Counted from the stretch's first letter, positions 1-7,359 are shown. The stretch is 9,167 nt of DNA from Rhodospirillaceae bacterium (GCA_003488105.1 DNMS01000245.1:3086-12252); one strand, 5' to 3'. Numbers and translations: made by a program. The notes: generated by a model not told the origin, from the letters alone.

Positions 1-47
1 GACCCCTGCCGTGTGAAGGCAGTGCTCTCCCGCTGAGCTACGCGCCC
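1..47 (-). tRNA. tRNA-Val (anticodon CAC), 5' part only
   Basis: Read on the minus strand from 47 downward, the sequence folds as the 5' part of a tRNA. It has a 7-base acceptor strand GGGCGCG, then TA, a D-arm GCTC/GAGC around loop AGCGGGA, and an anticodon arm CTGCC/GGCAG around loop TTCACAC. The anticodon is CAC (positions 15 to 13), which reads the valine codon GUG. The variable region begins at GGGTC and the gene then leaves the window, so the T-arm and 3' acceptor strand cannot be seen. No intron or unusual arm is visible. A promoter lies directly upstream, so this tRNA is probably the first gene of its transcript. Confidence 0.93.
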
Positions 48-88
48 TTGCTGCATCGCCGGGTCGCTCCCCGGCGGCAAGGCGCGAT

Positions 89-118
89 CATATAAGGGGC
101 GCCCCCCAAGGCTGTCAA
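89..118 (-). promoter_or_regulatory. sigma70-type promoter of the tRNA-Val gene
   Basis: On the minus strand a perfect -35 box TTGACA (118 to 113) is followed after 18 bases by TATATG (94 to 89), which matches the -10 consensus at its first four positions. Transcription would start near position 82, leaving a leader of about 35 bases before the mature tRNA 5' end at 47. That leader holds a 7-bp GC-rich hairpin (arms 57-63 and 70-76), plausibly removed with the leader by RNase P. The boxes are seen in the sequence; the start point is inferred. Confidence 0.72.
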
Positions 119-251
119 GCTGGGCCTGCCCGTATGCGGGTTGCGCTGGATCAAGGTGCCCCATGCCCCGCCCGGCCAACATGGACGCGGATGGGCGGCT
201 GTGGCAGTCTTTGCCCCGCCCGCCGGCACCCCGAATTCCGCCCGCCGACCC

Positions 252-258
252 AGGAGAG
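252..258 (+). promoter_or_regulatory. ribosome binding site that fixes a TTG start
   Basis: AGGAGAG lies five bases upstream of TTG at 264-266. No comparably placed Shine-Dalgarno sequence serves the in-frame TTG at 141. The residues between the two starts resemble no protein domain, being rich in Pro, Arg and Ala. I therefore place the start of the TPR gene at 264. No clear promoter for this gene is seen in 119-251; the only structure there is a 4-bp hairpin at 129-140. Confidence 0.7.
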
Positions 259-263
259 CCCGT

Positions 264-1907
264 TTGAAACCGAAGACCGCAGACGACATCGCCCGCCTGA
301 TGACGCGCGCCGGCCAGGCCTTCCGCGCCGGCAACCTGTCGCGCGCCGGCAAGGACGCGGAAGACGTGCTGAAAGCCGTGCCCGAGCACCCGGAAGCGCT
401 CTACTGCCTGGGGCTGGTGCGCCATAACCAGGGCAAGACGGTGCAGGCGATGACCCTGCTGCGCCGGGCCCTGGCCGCCCACCCGGGATTCGCGCCCTGC
501 GCCGTGACCCTGTCGAAGATGCTGCTGGAAACCGGCGACGGCGACGGCGCGCTGCGGGTGCTGGGCGACGCGCTGGCCCAAAACCCCGGCGATGCCAACC
601 TGGCCTTCGAATTGGGCCGCACGCGGATCATCCTGGGCGACCCCGCCGGCGGGGCGGAGGACCTGGGCCGGGCCGCCGAACTGGCGCCGGAGGCGCCGCC
701 GGTCTACGGCTCCCTCGGCATCGCGTATCAATTGCTGGGCGACGGTGAGAGTGCGCGGGCGGCTTACGAGACGGCGATCGAGCTGGGCAGTCAGGACCCG
801 GAGGATTATTTCAATCTGGGCACCGTGCATATGAACGCCCGCAAATACGACGACGCCATCGCCCTGTTCACCCGCGCGGCCGAGATGAACCCGAACCATC
901 AGCGCGCCTTCGCCAACATCGGCCTGCTGCATGGGCGGTCGACCGAATACGCCAAGGCCATCGCGCCCCTGGAACGCGCGGTCGCGCTCGACCCCGACGA
1001 CGGCAAATCGGTGAATGAGCTGATCTACGCCTATGGCGCCGAAGGCCGGGCGGCGGAGGCGGCGGCCCTGACCGAGAAATATCTGAAGTCCCATCCCGAG
1101 GCCTTCGATCTGCACGGGCAGATGGCCTTCGTGTGGATGCGCGCGGGTGAGGCGGAACGCGCCCTGGCCGCCGCCGACCGGGCGTTGGCGGCGGGATCCT
1201 TCCCGACCCCGTCCCTGGCCATGAAATCGGCGGCGTTGAACGATCTGGGCCGCACGGCGGAGGCCGCCAGGATTCTCGACTTCGACCTGATCATGACCCG
1301 GGTCCATACGGCCCCGGCCGGATACCATTCCCTAGCATCCTTCAACAAGGACCTGGTGGGCTACCTTCTGAACCATCCCAGCCTGACCTATTCCAAGGTC
1401 AACCGCTCCGTCGAGCAGGGCCGCGGCACGCTGGAACTGTTCGACGGCACGGAGCACGGCCCGGCCCTGGAATTGAAAAAGATGATTATGGCCATGGCCG
1501 GGGATTTCATGGCGGCCCATCCGAAGGACCCGGACCATCCTTTTCTGGCCGATCCGCCCCAGGCGTTTGAGGTCAATTGCTGGGGCACGGTGTACGACCG
1601 CGAAGGCCGCCAGCTGGTGCATTTTCACCCGCCGGCCTGGCTATCGGGGGTGTATTACCCGGCCCTGCCGGCGTCCATGAAGGAGGCCGCCAAGGGGCGC
1701 ACCAACAACATCGAGGGCTGGATCGAATTCGGCCGCGCCTTCCACCTGATCGGCGACCGGCGCGAGCCGGCCGTGCATCTGGTGCGGCCCGAGGAAGGGA
1801 TGATGGTGATGTTCCCGTCCTACTTCGGGCATCAGACCATCCCGGTCACGTCGAGCGACGAAAAGCGCATATCCATCGCCTTCGACCTCTGCCCCGCCGC
1901 CGGCTGA
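264..1907 (+). CDS. TPR-repeat protein with C-terminal putative 2OG-Fe(II) oxygenase domain (TIGR02466-like)
   Basis: The protein has 547 residues, starting at TTG, with no signal peptide or membrane segment, so it is probably cytoplasmic. Residues about 8-337 are nine to ten consecutive 34-residue tetratricopeptide repeats, recognisable by the recurring LG, Ala and Pro positions (for example 43-75, 179-212 and 213-246). Such arrays form a superhelix that binds proteins. Residues about 338-547 match the putative 2OG-Fe(II) oxygenase family TIGR02466 (Pfam 2OG-FeII_Oxy_5). They show 'FN-x-L' at 360-364, 'HFHPPAWLSGVYY' (His453, His455), 'FPSYFGHQTIPV' (His523) and 'RISIAF' (Arg535). By analogy with the fold, His453/His455 and His523 would bind iron and Arg535 would hold the 2-oxoglutarate carboxylate. 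The more usual HxD/E motif is HxH here, so activity is not assured. The substrate is unknown; the TPR part could recruit a protein target. The gene stands alone and converges on gph. Confidence 0.82.
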   Translation: MKPKTADDIARLMTRAGQAFRAGNLSRAGKDAEDVLKAVPEHPEALYCLGLVRHNQGKTVQAMTLLRRALAAHPGFAPCAVTLSKMLLETGDGDGALRVLGDALAQNPGDANLAFELGRTRIILGDPAGGAEDLGRAAELAPEAPPVYGSLGIAYQLLGDGESARAAYETAIELGSQDPEDYFNLGTVHMNARKYDDAIALFTRAAEMNPNHQRAFANIGLLHGRSTEYAKAIAPLERAVALDPDDGKSVNELIYAYGAEGRAAEAAALTEKYLKSHPEAFDLHGQMAFVWMRAGEAERALAAADRALAAGSFPTPSLAMKSAALNDLGRTAEAARILDFDLIMTRVHTAPAGYHSLASFNKDLVGYLLNHPSLTYSKVNRSVEQGRGTLELFDGTEHGPALELKKMIMAMAGDFMAAHPKDPDHPFLADPPQAFEVNCWGTVYDREGRQLVHFHPPAWLSGVYYPALPASMKEAAKGRTNNIEGWIEFGRAFHLIGDRREPAVHLVRPEEGMMVMFPSYFGHQTIPVTSSDEKRISIAFDLCPAAG

Positions 1908-1914
1908 CCGGCGG
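1897..1914. terminator. GC hairpin between the convergent genes
   Basis: A perfect 7-bp stem (1897-1903 with 1908-1914) closes a CTGA loop that contains the TGA stop of the TPR gene. Its right arm ends two bases short of the gph stop codon. The position between two convergent genes suggests a shared transcript end. There is no T-run on either side, so it is not a standard intrinsic terminator; it could be a 3'-end stabiliser or a chance product of high GC content. Confidence 0.3.
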
Positions 1915-1915
1915 G

Positions 1916-2632
1916 CTAACCGGGTAAACGCCGCAGCGCCGCCACCAGATCATCGAAATGATCGATCAACACGTCGGCGCCCAATTCCTCGACCGGCCCG
2001 TGAGCATAGCCGAAGGTGACCGCCACCGTGGCCACACCGGCGGCCTTGGCCACGTTGACGTCGTTATGGCTGTCGCCGACCATGACCGCGTCGCCCGGCG
2101 CCACGCCCAATTGATCCAGCACATGCATCAGATGCCGGGGGTCGGGCTTGCGCACGCCGGGCACCGTGTCGCCGCCGGCGACCGCCGCGAAGAACGGCGC
2201 CAGACCCAGGGTATCCAGAATTTCCGCCGTCGCCCCCGCCGGTTTGTTGGTGCAGACGGCGAGCGTGCAGCCCGCGTCGCGCAAGGCCTCCAGAGCCGCG
2301 ACGGCGCCCGGAAAGGGCCGCGTCAGGGCCGCCGCGTTGGCTTCGTAGTGAACCGTGAACTCGGCCGTCGGGCCGTCGAGCCCATCCGCCGGCAGGCCGC
2401 CGGTGGCCAGCAGCCCACGTTCGACCAGCTTGGGCACGCCGTCGCCGACCATGCCGGCGACCTCGTCCCGGGAGACTTGGCGGCGGCCCAGGCGGGCGAG
2501 CAGCCAATTCAAGGCCGCCTGGATGTCGGGCACACTGTCGACCAGGGTGCCGTCGAGGTCGAACACAATAACCTTGGGAAGGGCGCCCTTGGGCAAAGGG
2601 GTGGCGGGTAAGTGCTCCTTAACCGCCGGCAT
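1916..2632 (-). CDS. gph: phosphoglycolate phosphatase (HAD superfamily)
   Basis: This 238-residue cytoplasmic hydrolase removes phosphate from 2-phosphoglycolate. That compound arises from DNA 3'-end repair and, where present, from Rubisco oxygenation. All HAD motifs are seen: motif I DLDGTLVDS with Asp25 (nucleophile) and Asp27 (acid/base), motif II Thr128 in 'VCTNKP', the motif III Lys162 in 'RKPDP', and motif IV 'GDSHND' with Asp187 and Asp191 binding magnesium. A helical cap of the Gph type sits between motifs I and II (about 36-110). The ATG at 2632 is chosen because GGAA lies seven bases upstream; an in-frame TTG at 2650 would add six residues but is less likely. Other family members act on pyrophosphate or other small phosphate esters, so substrate is inferred from overall similarity. 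It is transcribed divergently from glmU-glmS. Confidence 0.88.
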   Translation of the reverse strand: MPAVKEHLPATPLPKGALPKVIVFDLDGTLVDSVPDIQAALNWLLARLGRRQVSRDEVAGMVGDGVPKLVERGLLATGGLPADGLDGPTAEFTVHYEANAAALTRPFPGAVAALEALRDAGCTLAVCTNKPAGATAEILDTLGLAPFFAAVAGGDTVPGVRKPDPRHLMHVLDQLGVAPGDAVMVGDSHNDVNVAKAAGVATVAVTFGYAHGPVEELGADVLIDHFDDLVAALRRLPG

Positions 2633-2787
2633 TGCATAGTTCCATTGCAAGATTCCGTAACAAACTGTGACTTGGATGACACAAGATACTGTGGCACCTT
2701 GCGGCCCGACCCTCCAGATGTTTCACCGAAACCCTTCATCAGGCCTCATGGCCGCCGCCCGAACCGTTTAAAGGCCCCCGCGTTTTC
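2633..2787. promoter_or_regulatory. divergent intergenic region, gph / glmU
   Basis: These 155 bases separate the starts of gph (leftward) and glmU (rightward) and must hold promoters for both. The stretch about 2636-2700 is visibly more AT-rich than the surroundings. It contains GATACT (2685-2690), a possible rightward -10 box, but no convincing -35 box at 16-18 bases. ACTGTG occurs twice, 24 bases apart (from 2664 and from 2688), which might be a binding site or chance. I cannot name a regulator or a defined promoter. Confidence 0.4.
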
Positions 2788-4161
2788 ATGCAAGCAGACG
2801 GAAAATTTACGACAACCGCCGTGGTCCTGGCCGCCGGGCTGGGCACGCGCATGAAATCGGACCTGCCCAAGGTGCTGCACAAGGTCGCGGGGCGGCCGAT
2901 GATCGGCCATGTCCTGGCAACCCTGGACACCGCCGCCGTCGATCAGGTGGGGGTCGTCATCGGCGAGGGCATGGATGCCTTGGCCGCCGCCGTGCAACCC
3001 CACCCGACGGCAATGCAGACGGAGCGCCTGGGCACGGCCCACGCGGTCCTGGCGGCACGCAATTTCATTCAGGCCCATCCGGCCGACGACCTCTTGGTCG
3101 TGTTCGGCGACACGCCCTTGATCACGCCGGAAACGCTCGCCGCCATGCTGGCGGCACGCCGTTCCCCGGCACGGCCCGGCGTGGTCGTTCTCGGCTTCGA
3201 ACCTGCAAACCCCGCCCCCTACGGCCGCCTGATCCTGGACGGCGACGGCGCCCTTGCTTCCATCGTCGAAGCCAAGGACGCAACGCCGGCACAGCTTGCC
3301 GTGACACTCTGTAATTCCGGGGTCATGGTCATCGACGGCGCACGTGCCCTGGACTGGCTCGACCGTATCGGCAACGACAACGCCAAGGGCGAATATTACC
3401 TGACCGACATCGTCGCCATCGCCCGCGCCGACGGGGCCACCGCGGCCGTTGTTATCGGTGACGCGGACGAAGTTCTGGGCGTTAATTCCCGCATTGAGCT
3501 GGCTGAGGCCGAAGCCATCACGCAGCGACGTCTGCGCGCCCGCGCCATGGAAGACGGCGCCACCTTGATCGACCCGGATACGGTCTATCTGTCATGGGAC
3601 ACACAGCTTGGCCGCGACGTCATGGTCGGGCCCAATGTGGTCTTCGGGCCCGATGTGCGCATCGCCGACAACGTGGAAATTCGGGCGTTCTGCCATATCG
3701 AGGGGGCCACGGTCGGACCGGGTGCCGTGATCGGGCCGTTCGCCCGCCTGCGTCCCGGGGCGGACCTGGCCGAAGGCGTGCATATCGGCAATTTCGTCGA
3801 GATCAAGGCCGCGACCCTGGGGGCCGGCAGCAAGGCCAATCATCTGTCCTATGTCGGCGACAGCATTGTCGGCGCGGGTGTGAACATCGGCGCCGGCACC
3901 ATCACCTGCAATTACGATGGCCATGTGAAATCCCGGACGGTGATCGGCGACGGCGCCTTCATCGGCTCCAACACGGCCCTGGTCGCCCCGGTGACCGTGG
4001 GTGCGGGGGCCATCGTGGGGGCCGGCAGCGCGATTTCCAAGAATGTCGCGGCGGGTGCGCTCGCCGTGACCCGGGCCGAGCAGAAGGAAGTCCAAGGCTG
4101 GGCCGACCGCTTCAACGCCAAGCGGCGCAAGGACAAACAAGACCGGAAGAAAGAGAGTTAA
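2788..4161 (+). CDS. glmU: bifunctional N-acetylglucosamine-1-phosphate uridyltransferase / glucosamine-1-phosphate acetyltransferase
   Basis: The 457-residue length is as expected (E. coli 456). GlmU makes UDP-GlcNAc in the cytoplasm in two steps: acetyl transfer from acetyl-CoA to glucosamine-1-phosphate, then uridylyl transfer from UTP. The N-terminal nucleotidyltransferase domain (about 10-235) shows 'LAAGLGTRM' (14-22), Lys28 in 'PKVLH', 'GTAHA' (82-86), the metal ligand Asp108 in 'GDTP' and Asn233 in 'GVNSR'. The C-terminal domain (about 255-430) is a left-handed beta-helix of hexapeptide repeats carrying 'KANHLSYVGDS', with the likely catalytic base His352. A Lys/Arg-rich tail (443-455) ends the protein. 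The ATG has only a poor ribosome site (AAAGG, 13 bases upstream), but no better in-frame start exists and the N-terminus aligns with the family. It is the first gene of an operon with glmS. No sign of transfer or damage is seen. Confidence 0.97.
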   Translation: MQADGKFTTTAVVLAAGLGTRMKSDLPKVLHKVAGRPMIGHVLATLDTAAVDQVGVVIGEGMDALAAAVQPHPTAMQTERLGTAHAVLAARNFIQAHPADDLLVVFGDTPLITPETLAAMLAARRSPARPGVVVLGFEPANPAPYGRLILDGDGALASIVEAKDATPAQLAVTLCNSGVMVIDGARALDWLDRIGNDNAKGEYYLTDIVAIARADGATAAVVIGDADEVLGVNSRIELAEAEAITQRRLRARAMEDGATLIDPDTVYLSWDTQLGRDVMVGPNVVFGPDVRIADNVEIRAFCHIEGATVGPGAVIGPFARLRPGADLAEGVHIGNFVEIKAATLGAGSKANHLSYVGDSIVGAGVNIGAGTITCNYDGHVKSRTVIGDGAFIGSNTALVAPVTVGAGAIVGAGSAISKNVAAGALAVTRAEQKEVQGWADRFNAKRRKDKQDRKKES

Positions 4162-4167
4162 CGGGCG

Positions 4168-5991
4168 ATGTGCGGCATCATCGGAATTCTTGGCCGGGGT
4201 GAGGCCGCGCCCATCCTGTTGGAAGGGCTCAAGCGCCTTGAATACCGGGGCTACGATTCCGCCGGGATCGCGACCCTGGTCAACGGCGCCATCGAGCGCC
4301 GGCGGGCCGAAGGCAAGCTTGCCAACCTGGCCGCTCGCCTGGACGAGATGCCCATCGCCGGCACGGTCGGTATCGGCCATACCCGCTGGGCGACCCATGG
4401 CGTGCCCAACGAAGCCAACGCCCACCCGCACGCGACGGACCGCGTCGCCATCGTCCATAACGGGATCATCGAAAACTACAAGGACCTCCGGGCCGAGCTG
4501 ATCGCCAAAGGCTGCGACCTGGCGTCGGACACGGACACCGAGGTCATCGTCCATCTGATCACCCAGGAAATGGTCGACGGAAAATCACCGACGGAAGCGA
4601 CATCCGCGGTTCTGCGCCGCCTCGACGGCGCCTTCGCGCTCGCCATCATCTTTTCCGGCCATCACGACCTGATGATCGGCGCCCGGCGCGGCAGTCCCTT
4701 GGCCGTCGGCTTCGGCGAGGGCGAGATGTTCCTGGGCTCCGACGCCCTGGCCCTCGCACCCCTCACCGACCGCATCATGTATCTGGACGACGGCGACTGG
4801 GTGGTGCTGAGCCCCACCGGCGCCCAGGTGTTCGACGGCAACGACGCCCCGGCCGAACGCCCCGTGCGCCTGACCGAACTGTCCGGCGCCGCCATCGGCA
4901 AGGGCGGCTACCGGCATTTCATGCTCAAGGAAATCTACGAGCAGCCCCAGGTCATCGGCGACACTCTGCAAAGCTTCATCAATCCGGCGTCGCGCACCGT
5001 CACCATGCCCGGCCTGCCGTTCGATCCGGCGGCGCTGGAGCGCCTGACCCTGGTCGCCTGCGGCACGTCCTATTACGCCTGCCTGACCGCCAAGTACTGG
5101 TTCGAACAGCTGGCCCGCATTCCGGTCGAGGTCGATATCGCCTCCGAATTCCGCTACCGCGAGCCACCCATGGCGAAGAACGGCGCCGCGATCTTCATTT
5201 CTCAATCGGGCGAGACGGTGGATACCCTGGCCGCCCTGCGCTACGCGCGGGGGGCCGGCCAGGCGATCCTGTCGATCGTCAACCAGGCGGAAAGCGCCAT
5301 CGCCCGGGAATCGGACATGGTCCTGCACACCAACGCGGGGCCCGAGATCGGCGTCGCCTCGACCAAGGCGTTCACCACGCAGCTGACCGTGCTGGCCTGC
5401 CTCGCCATCGCCGTGGCGCGCGGCAGGGGCGCCATCGACGCGGCGACGGAGGCCCGCCTGACCACGGCCCTGACCGAGGTGCCCGGGCGGGCGGCGGAAA
5501 TCCTCAACCACGACGAACGCCTGCGGGACATCGCCCAGAACATGGCCGAAGCCCGCGACGTGCTCTACCTGGGGCGCGGCACTAGTTATCCAATCGCCCT
5601 TGAAGGGGCATTGAAGCTGAAGGAAATTTCCTACATCCACGCCGAGGGCTATGCCGCCGGCGAAATGAAACACGGCCCCATCGCCCTGATCGACGATCAG
5701 GTGCCGGTCATCGTCATCGCCCCCACGGACGCCTTGTTCGAGAAAACGGCGTCGAACGTCCATGAAGTCATGGCCCGGGGCGGGCGGGTGATCGTGATTT
5801 CCGACGACGCCGGGGTCGCCGCCCTTGCCGACGGGGCGGAAGCCACGGTCGCCCTGCGCACCGTCGACCCCTTCGTCGCCCCCATCCTTTATGCGATTCC
5901 GGTGCAACTGCTGGCCTATCACGTCGCGGTCATCAAGGGTACAGACGTCGACCAGCCCCGCAACCTGGCGAAAAGCGTGACCGTGGAATAA
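4168..5991 (+). CDS. glmS: glutamine--fructose-6-phosphate aminotransferase (isomerizing)
   Basis: This 607-residue enzyme (E. coli 609) converts fructose-6-phosphate and glutamine to glucosamine-6-phosphate and glutamate, the committed step of amino-sugar synthesis. The N-terminal class II glutaminase domain (about 1-225) starts MCGIIGILG. Cys2 becomes the N-terminal nucleophile after Met removal. Arg73, His77, Asn98-Gly99 and Asp123 match the glutamine-binding and oxyanion positions. Two SIS sugar-isomerase domains follow. The first (about 285-420) has 'ACGTSYY' from 297, 'SQSGET' (345-350) and 'STKAF'. The second (about 460-595) has 'GRGTSYPIALEGALKLKE', with Glu479, and 'EMKHGP'. The C-terminus 'DQPRNLAKSVTVE' carries Lys602, the expected Schiff-base lysine. 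The start lies six bases after the glmU stop, and a weak GAGAG ribosome site sits inside the end of glmU, so co-transcription and translational coupling are likely. No glmS ribozyme can fit upstream. The mutase GlmM is not in the window. Confidence 0.97.
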   Translation: MCGIIGILGRGEAAPILLEGLKRLEYRGYDSAGIATLVNGAIERRRAEGKLANLAARLDEMPIAGTVGIGHTRWATHGVPNEANAHPHATDRVAIVHNGIIENYKDLRAELIAKGCDLASDTDTEVIVHLITQEMVDGKSPTEATSAVLRRLDGAFALAIIFSGHHDLMIGARRGSPLAVGFGEGEMFLGSDALALAPLTDRIMYLDDGDWVVLSPTGAQVFDGNDAPAERPVRLTELSGAAIGKGGYRHFMLKEIYEQPQVIGDTLQSFINPASRTVTMPGLPFDPAALERLTLVACGTSYYACLTAKYWFEQLARIPVEVDIASEFRYREPPMAKNGAAIFISQSGETVDTLAALRYARGAGQAILSIVNQAESAIARESDMVLHTNAGPEIGVASTKAFTTQLTVLACLAIAVARGRGAIDAATEARLTTALTEVPGRAAEILNHDERLRDIAQNMAEARDVLYLGRGTSYPIALEGALKLKEISYIHAEGYAAGEMKHGPIALIDDQVPVIVIAPTDALFEKTASNVHEVMARGGRVIVISDDAGVAALADGAEATVALRTVDPFVAPILYAIPVQLLAYHVAVIKGTDVDQPRNLAKSVTVE

Positions 5992-6012
5992 CGGGGGCCG
6001 ACCCGGCCCCCG
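5992..6012 (+). terminator. glmS: perfect 9-bp GC hairpin directly after the glmS stop codon
   Basis: The arms 5992-6000 and 6004-6012 pair perfectly around the 3-base loop ACC, and the stem begins at the base after the TAA stop. No T-run follows (CATCGCGCCC), so this is not a classical intrinsic terminator. It may act as a barrier to 3' exonucleases, or as a terminator together with the hairpin at 6046-6073. The hairpin is seen; its function is inferred. Confidence 0.5.
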
Positions 6013-6040
6013 CATCGCGCCCGAGCAATCAGTCCGCACA

Positions 6041-6073
6041 AAGAAAAACGGCCGCCCCGAAGGACGGCCGTTT
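6041..6073 (-). terminator. intrinsic terminator of the porin gene, UUCG loop
   Basis: Read on the minus strand, a stem of about 12 bp (arms 6073-6062 and 6057-6046) closes a TTCG tetraloop. It includes one G-U pair and three outer A-U pairs, and is followed by TTTTTCTTT (6048 to 6041, partly inside the stem). This is a textbook Rho-independent terminator, about 57 bases after the porin stop codon. On the plus strand the G-U pair becomes a C-A mismatch and the following sequence TTTCCTTAC is a poorer tail. It should therefore work less well for glmS transcripts, though it may still stop them. Confidence 0.88.
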
Positions 6074-6130
6074 CCTTACTGAAAGCTCAACCGAGCGGCA
6101 GAGCGCCGAAGCGCCCCACCCTAAGCCCGA

Positions 6131-7246
6131 TTAGAACTTAACCTGAGCACCGACCAGGAAGGTCATCAGGCTGTCGAGGGCCGTCGCCGTACCATCGACG
6201 TCCCAGAACATCACGTTGCCGTAGATGTTCGTGCCAGCAGCTTTGATCTGCTGGTTGACGCCGAAGCCGAAGGCTTCGCCATCGATGCCGTCGCCGGCGA
6301 GGTCGGACGTGCCCTGGAAGGTCACACCAACGCCCGTGGCACCCAGCGAATTCATGTTCGCCGTGTAGCCGATGGTGGCGGCATAGACCTTGTGGTCCTT
6401 GCCAGTCTCCTGATCGGACGAACCATACAGACCGGTCAGCGAGATGCCGCTATCGTGCTTCACGGAAGCACCGAGCTGCCACTGGTTTTTGGCGGTCGAA
6501 TCGCCCGAGTTATTTTCGTAGAAGCCGCGAGCACGAACTTGCAGGCCGCCCATCTTGCCGTCATACAGAGCACCGACGCCCCAGATGCCATTGGCTTCCA
6601 GGCCAACCTGGCCGCGGAATCCCGACATGGACGGGGTTTCGTACTGAATGGCGTCACGACGGCCACCGTCAAGGGTGGTGAACACGCTACGGATATTCGT
6701 GCCGGACAAGGCAGCCGCCGTGTTGTCGTTGCGGAACTCCATGCCGGAAACGAGCAGGGAGGAGTCCATACCGGCGAAGGCACCGGCGGCGTAGCCGAGA
6801 TCCAGGCCGTCGGACATGCCGTCGGAGATTTCCGACTGCTGGCCCAGGGTCAGCTTACCGAACTGCTTATGGGTGAAGTAGACCATGGCCAGACGTTCGG
6901 CGAAAGTGCCGCCGCCGCCGGTTTCAGACGTCTGGCTGATATCGGGCGAGTCGTTCGACTGCATTTCCATTTCCAGGCGGGCACCAACGGAGACGGATTC
7001 GTTGATCTTGCCGGAAGCCTTCAAGCCAAAACGGGTAGAGCCGTTATCACCGTCCTGATGGCGATAACCGGATTCTTCACCGTCGTTGTAGAACATCATG
7101 TTGCGGTTGACCTGGCCGTAAACGGTGAGGTCGGTCGCATTGCCGTTCTTGATGGAACCGGCTTCGGCGGTGGTGGCAACCGGGGTGGCGAACGCGAAAA
7201 GCGCAGCGCCGGCGGCACCAACCATAAGGGTCTTTTTGAGGTTCAT
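6131..7246 (-). CDS. general outer-membrane porin (Gram-negative porin family)
   Basis: The precursor has 371 residues and forms a water-filled channel for small solutes in the outer membrane, probably as a trimer. A Sec signal peptide is clear: 'MNLKK', a hydrophobic Ala/Gly-rich core (about 6-22) and an AEA cleavage motif, with cutting likely after Ala29. The mature protein starts with the typical strand 'LTVYGQVNRNMMF'. It then alternates short amphipathic strands with Gly/Asp/Ser-rich loops, and ends '...GAQVKF' with the terminal Phe371 recognised by the BAM assembly complex. 'STRFGLKASG' and 'FGKLTLGQQ' are conserved features of this porin type. The start has an excellent ribosome site. 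Codons are visibly less GC-rich than in neighbouring genes (AAG, GGT, GTT and CTT are used), as expected for a very abundant protein. Ion or solute preference cannot be read from the sequence. Its own terminator follows and it is transcribed away from gor. Confidence 0.88.
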   Translation of the reverse strand: MNLKKTLMVGAAGAALFAFATPVATTAEAGSIKNGNATDLTVYGQVNRNMMFYNDGEESGYRHQDGDNGSTRFGLKASGKINESVSVGARLEMEMQSNDSPDISQTSETGGGGTFAERLAMVYFTHKQFGKLTLGQQSEISDGMSDGLDLGYAAGAFAGMDSSLLVSGMEFRNDNTAAALSGTNIRSVFTTLDGGRRDAIQYETPSMSGFRGQVGLEANGIWGVGALYDGKMGGLQVRARGFYENNSGDSTAKNQWQLGASVKHDSGISLTGLYGSSDQETGKDHKVYAATIGYTANMNSLGATGVGVTFQGTSDLAGDGIDGEAFGFGVNQQIKAAGTNIYGNVMFWDVDGTATALDSLMTFLVGAQVKF

Positions 7247-7253
7247 TCGTTTG

Positions 7254-7258
7254 CTCCT
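7254..7258 (-). promoter_or_regulatory. strong ribosome binding site of the porin gene
   Basis: AGGAG on the minus strand (7258 to 7254) lies seven bases before the ATG at 7246. Spacing and sequence are near ideal and settle the start codon, in keeping with high expression. Confidence 0.85.
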
Positions 7259-7359
7259 AAGATGAGATTCACTACTTACAAATCCACTTTGTCCTGGAAC
7301 ACTAAAGGATCACGCGTTGGCAATCCTGTTCCGGACGAGGGCAGTTTAGCGAAACGCCT

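Noticed and set aside
1958..2611. Plus-strand open frame of 217 codons antisense to gph
   Set aside because: It is a by-product of GC-rich codon use opposite a gene with all HAD motifs; the translation is low-complexity and has no ribosome site.
2633..2650. N-terminal extension of gph to a TTG at 2650
   Set aside because: It would place a plausible ribosome site (GGAA) inside the coding region, and the extra six residues precede an already poorly conserved leader.
4150..4168. A glmS ribozyme or riboswitch upstream of glmS
   Set aside because: Only six bases separate glmU and glmS, and the preceding sequence is coding; the ribozyme is known mainly from Gram-positive bacteria.
3592..4554. Minus-strand open frame of 320 codons antisense to glmU and glmS
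   Set aside because: It crosses the border of two certain genes, and its Gly/Asp/His/Arg-rich translation resembles no family.
4585..6039. Minus-strand open frame of 484 codons antisense to glmS
   Set aside because: It is long only because stop codons are rare opposite GC-rich genes; glmS on the other strand has every catalytic residue.
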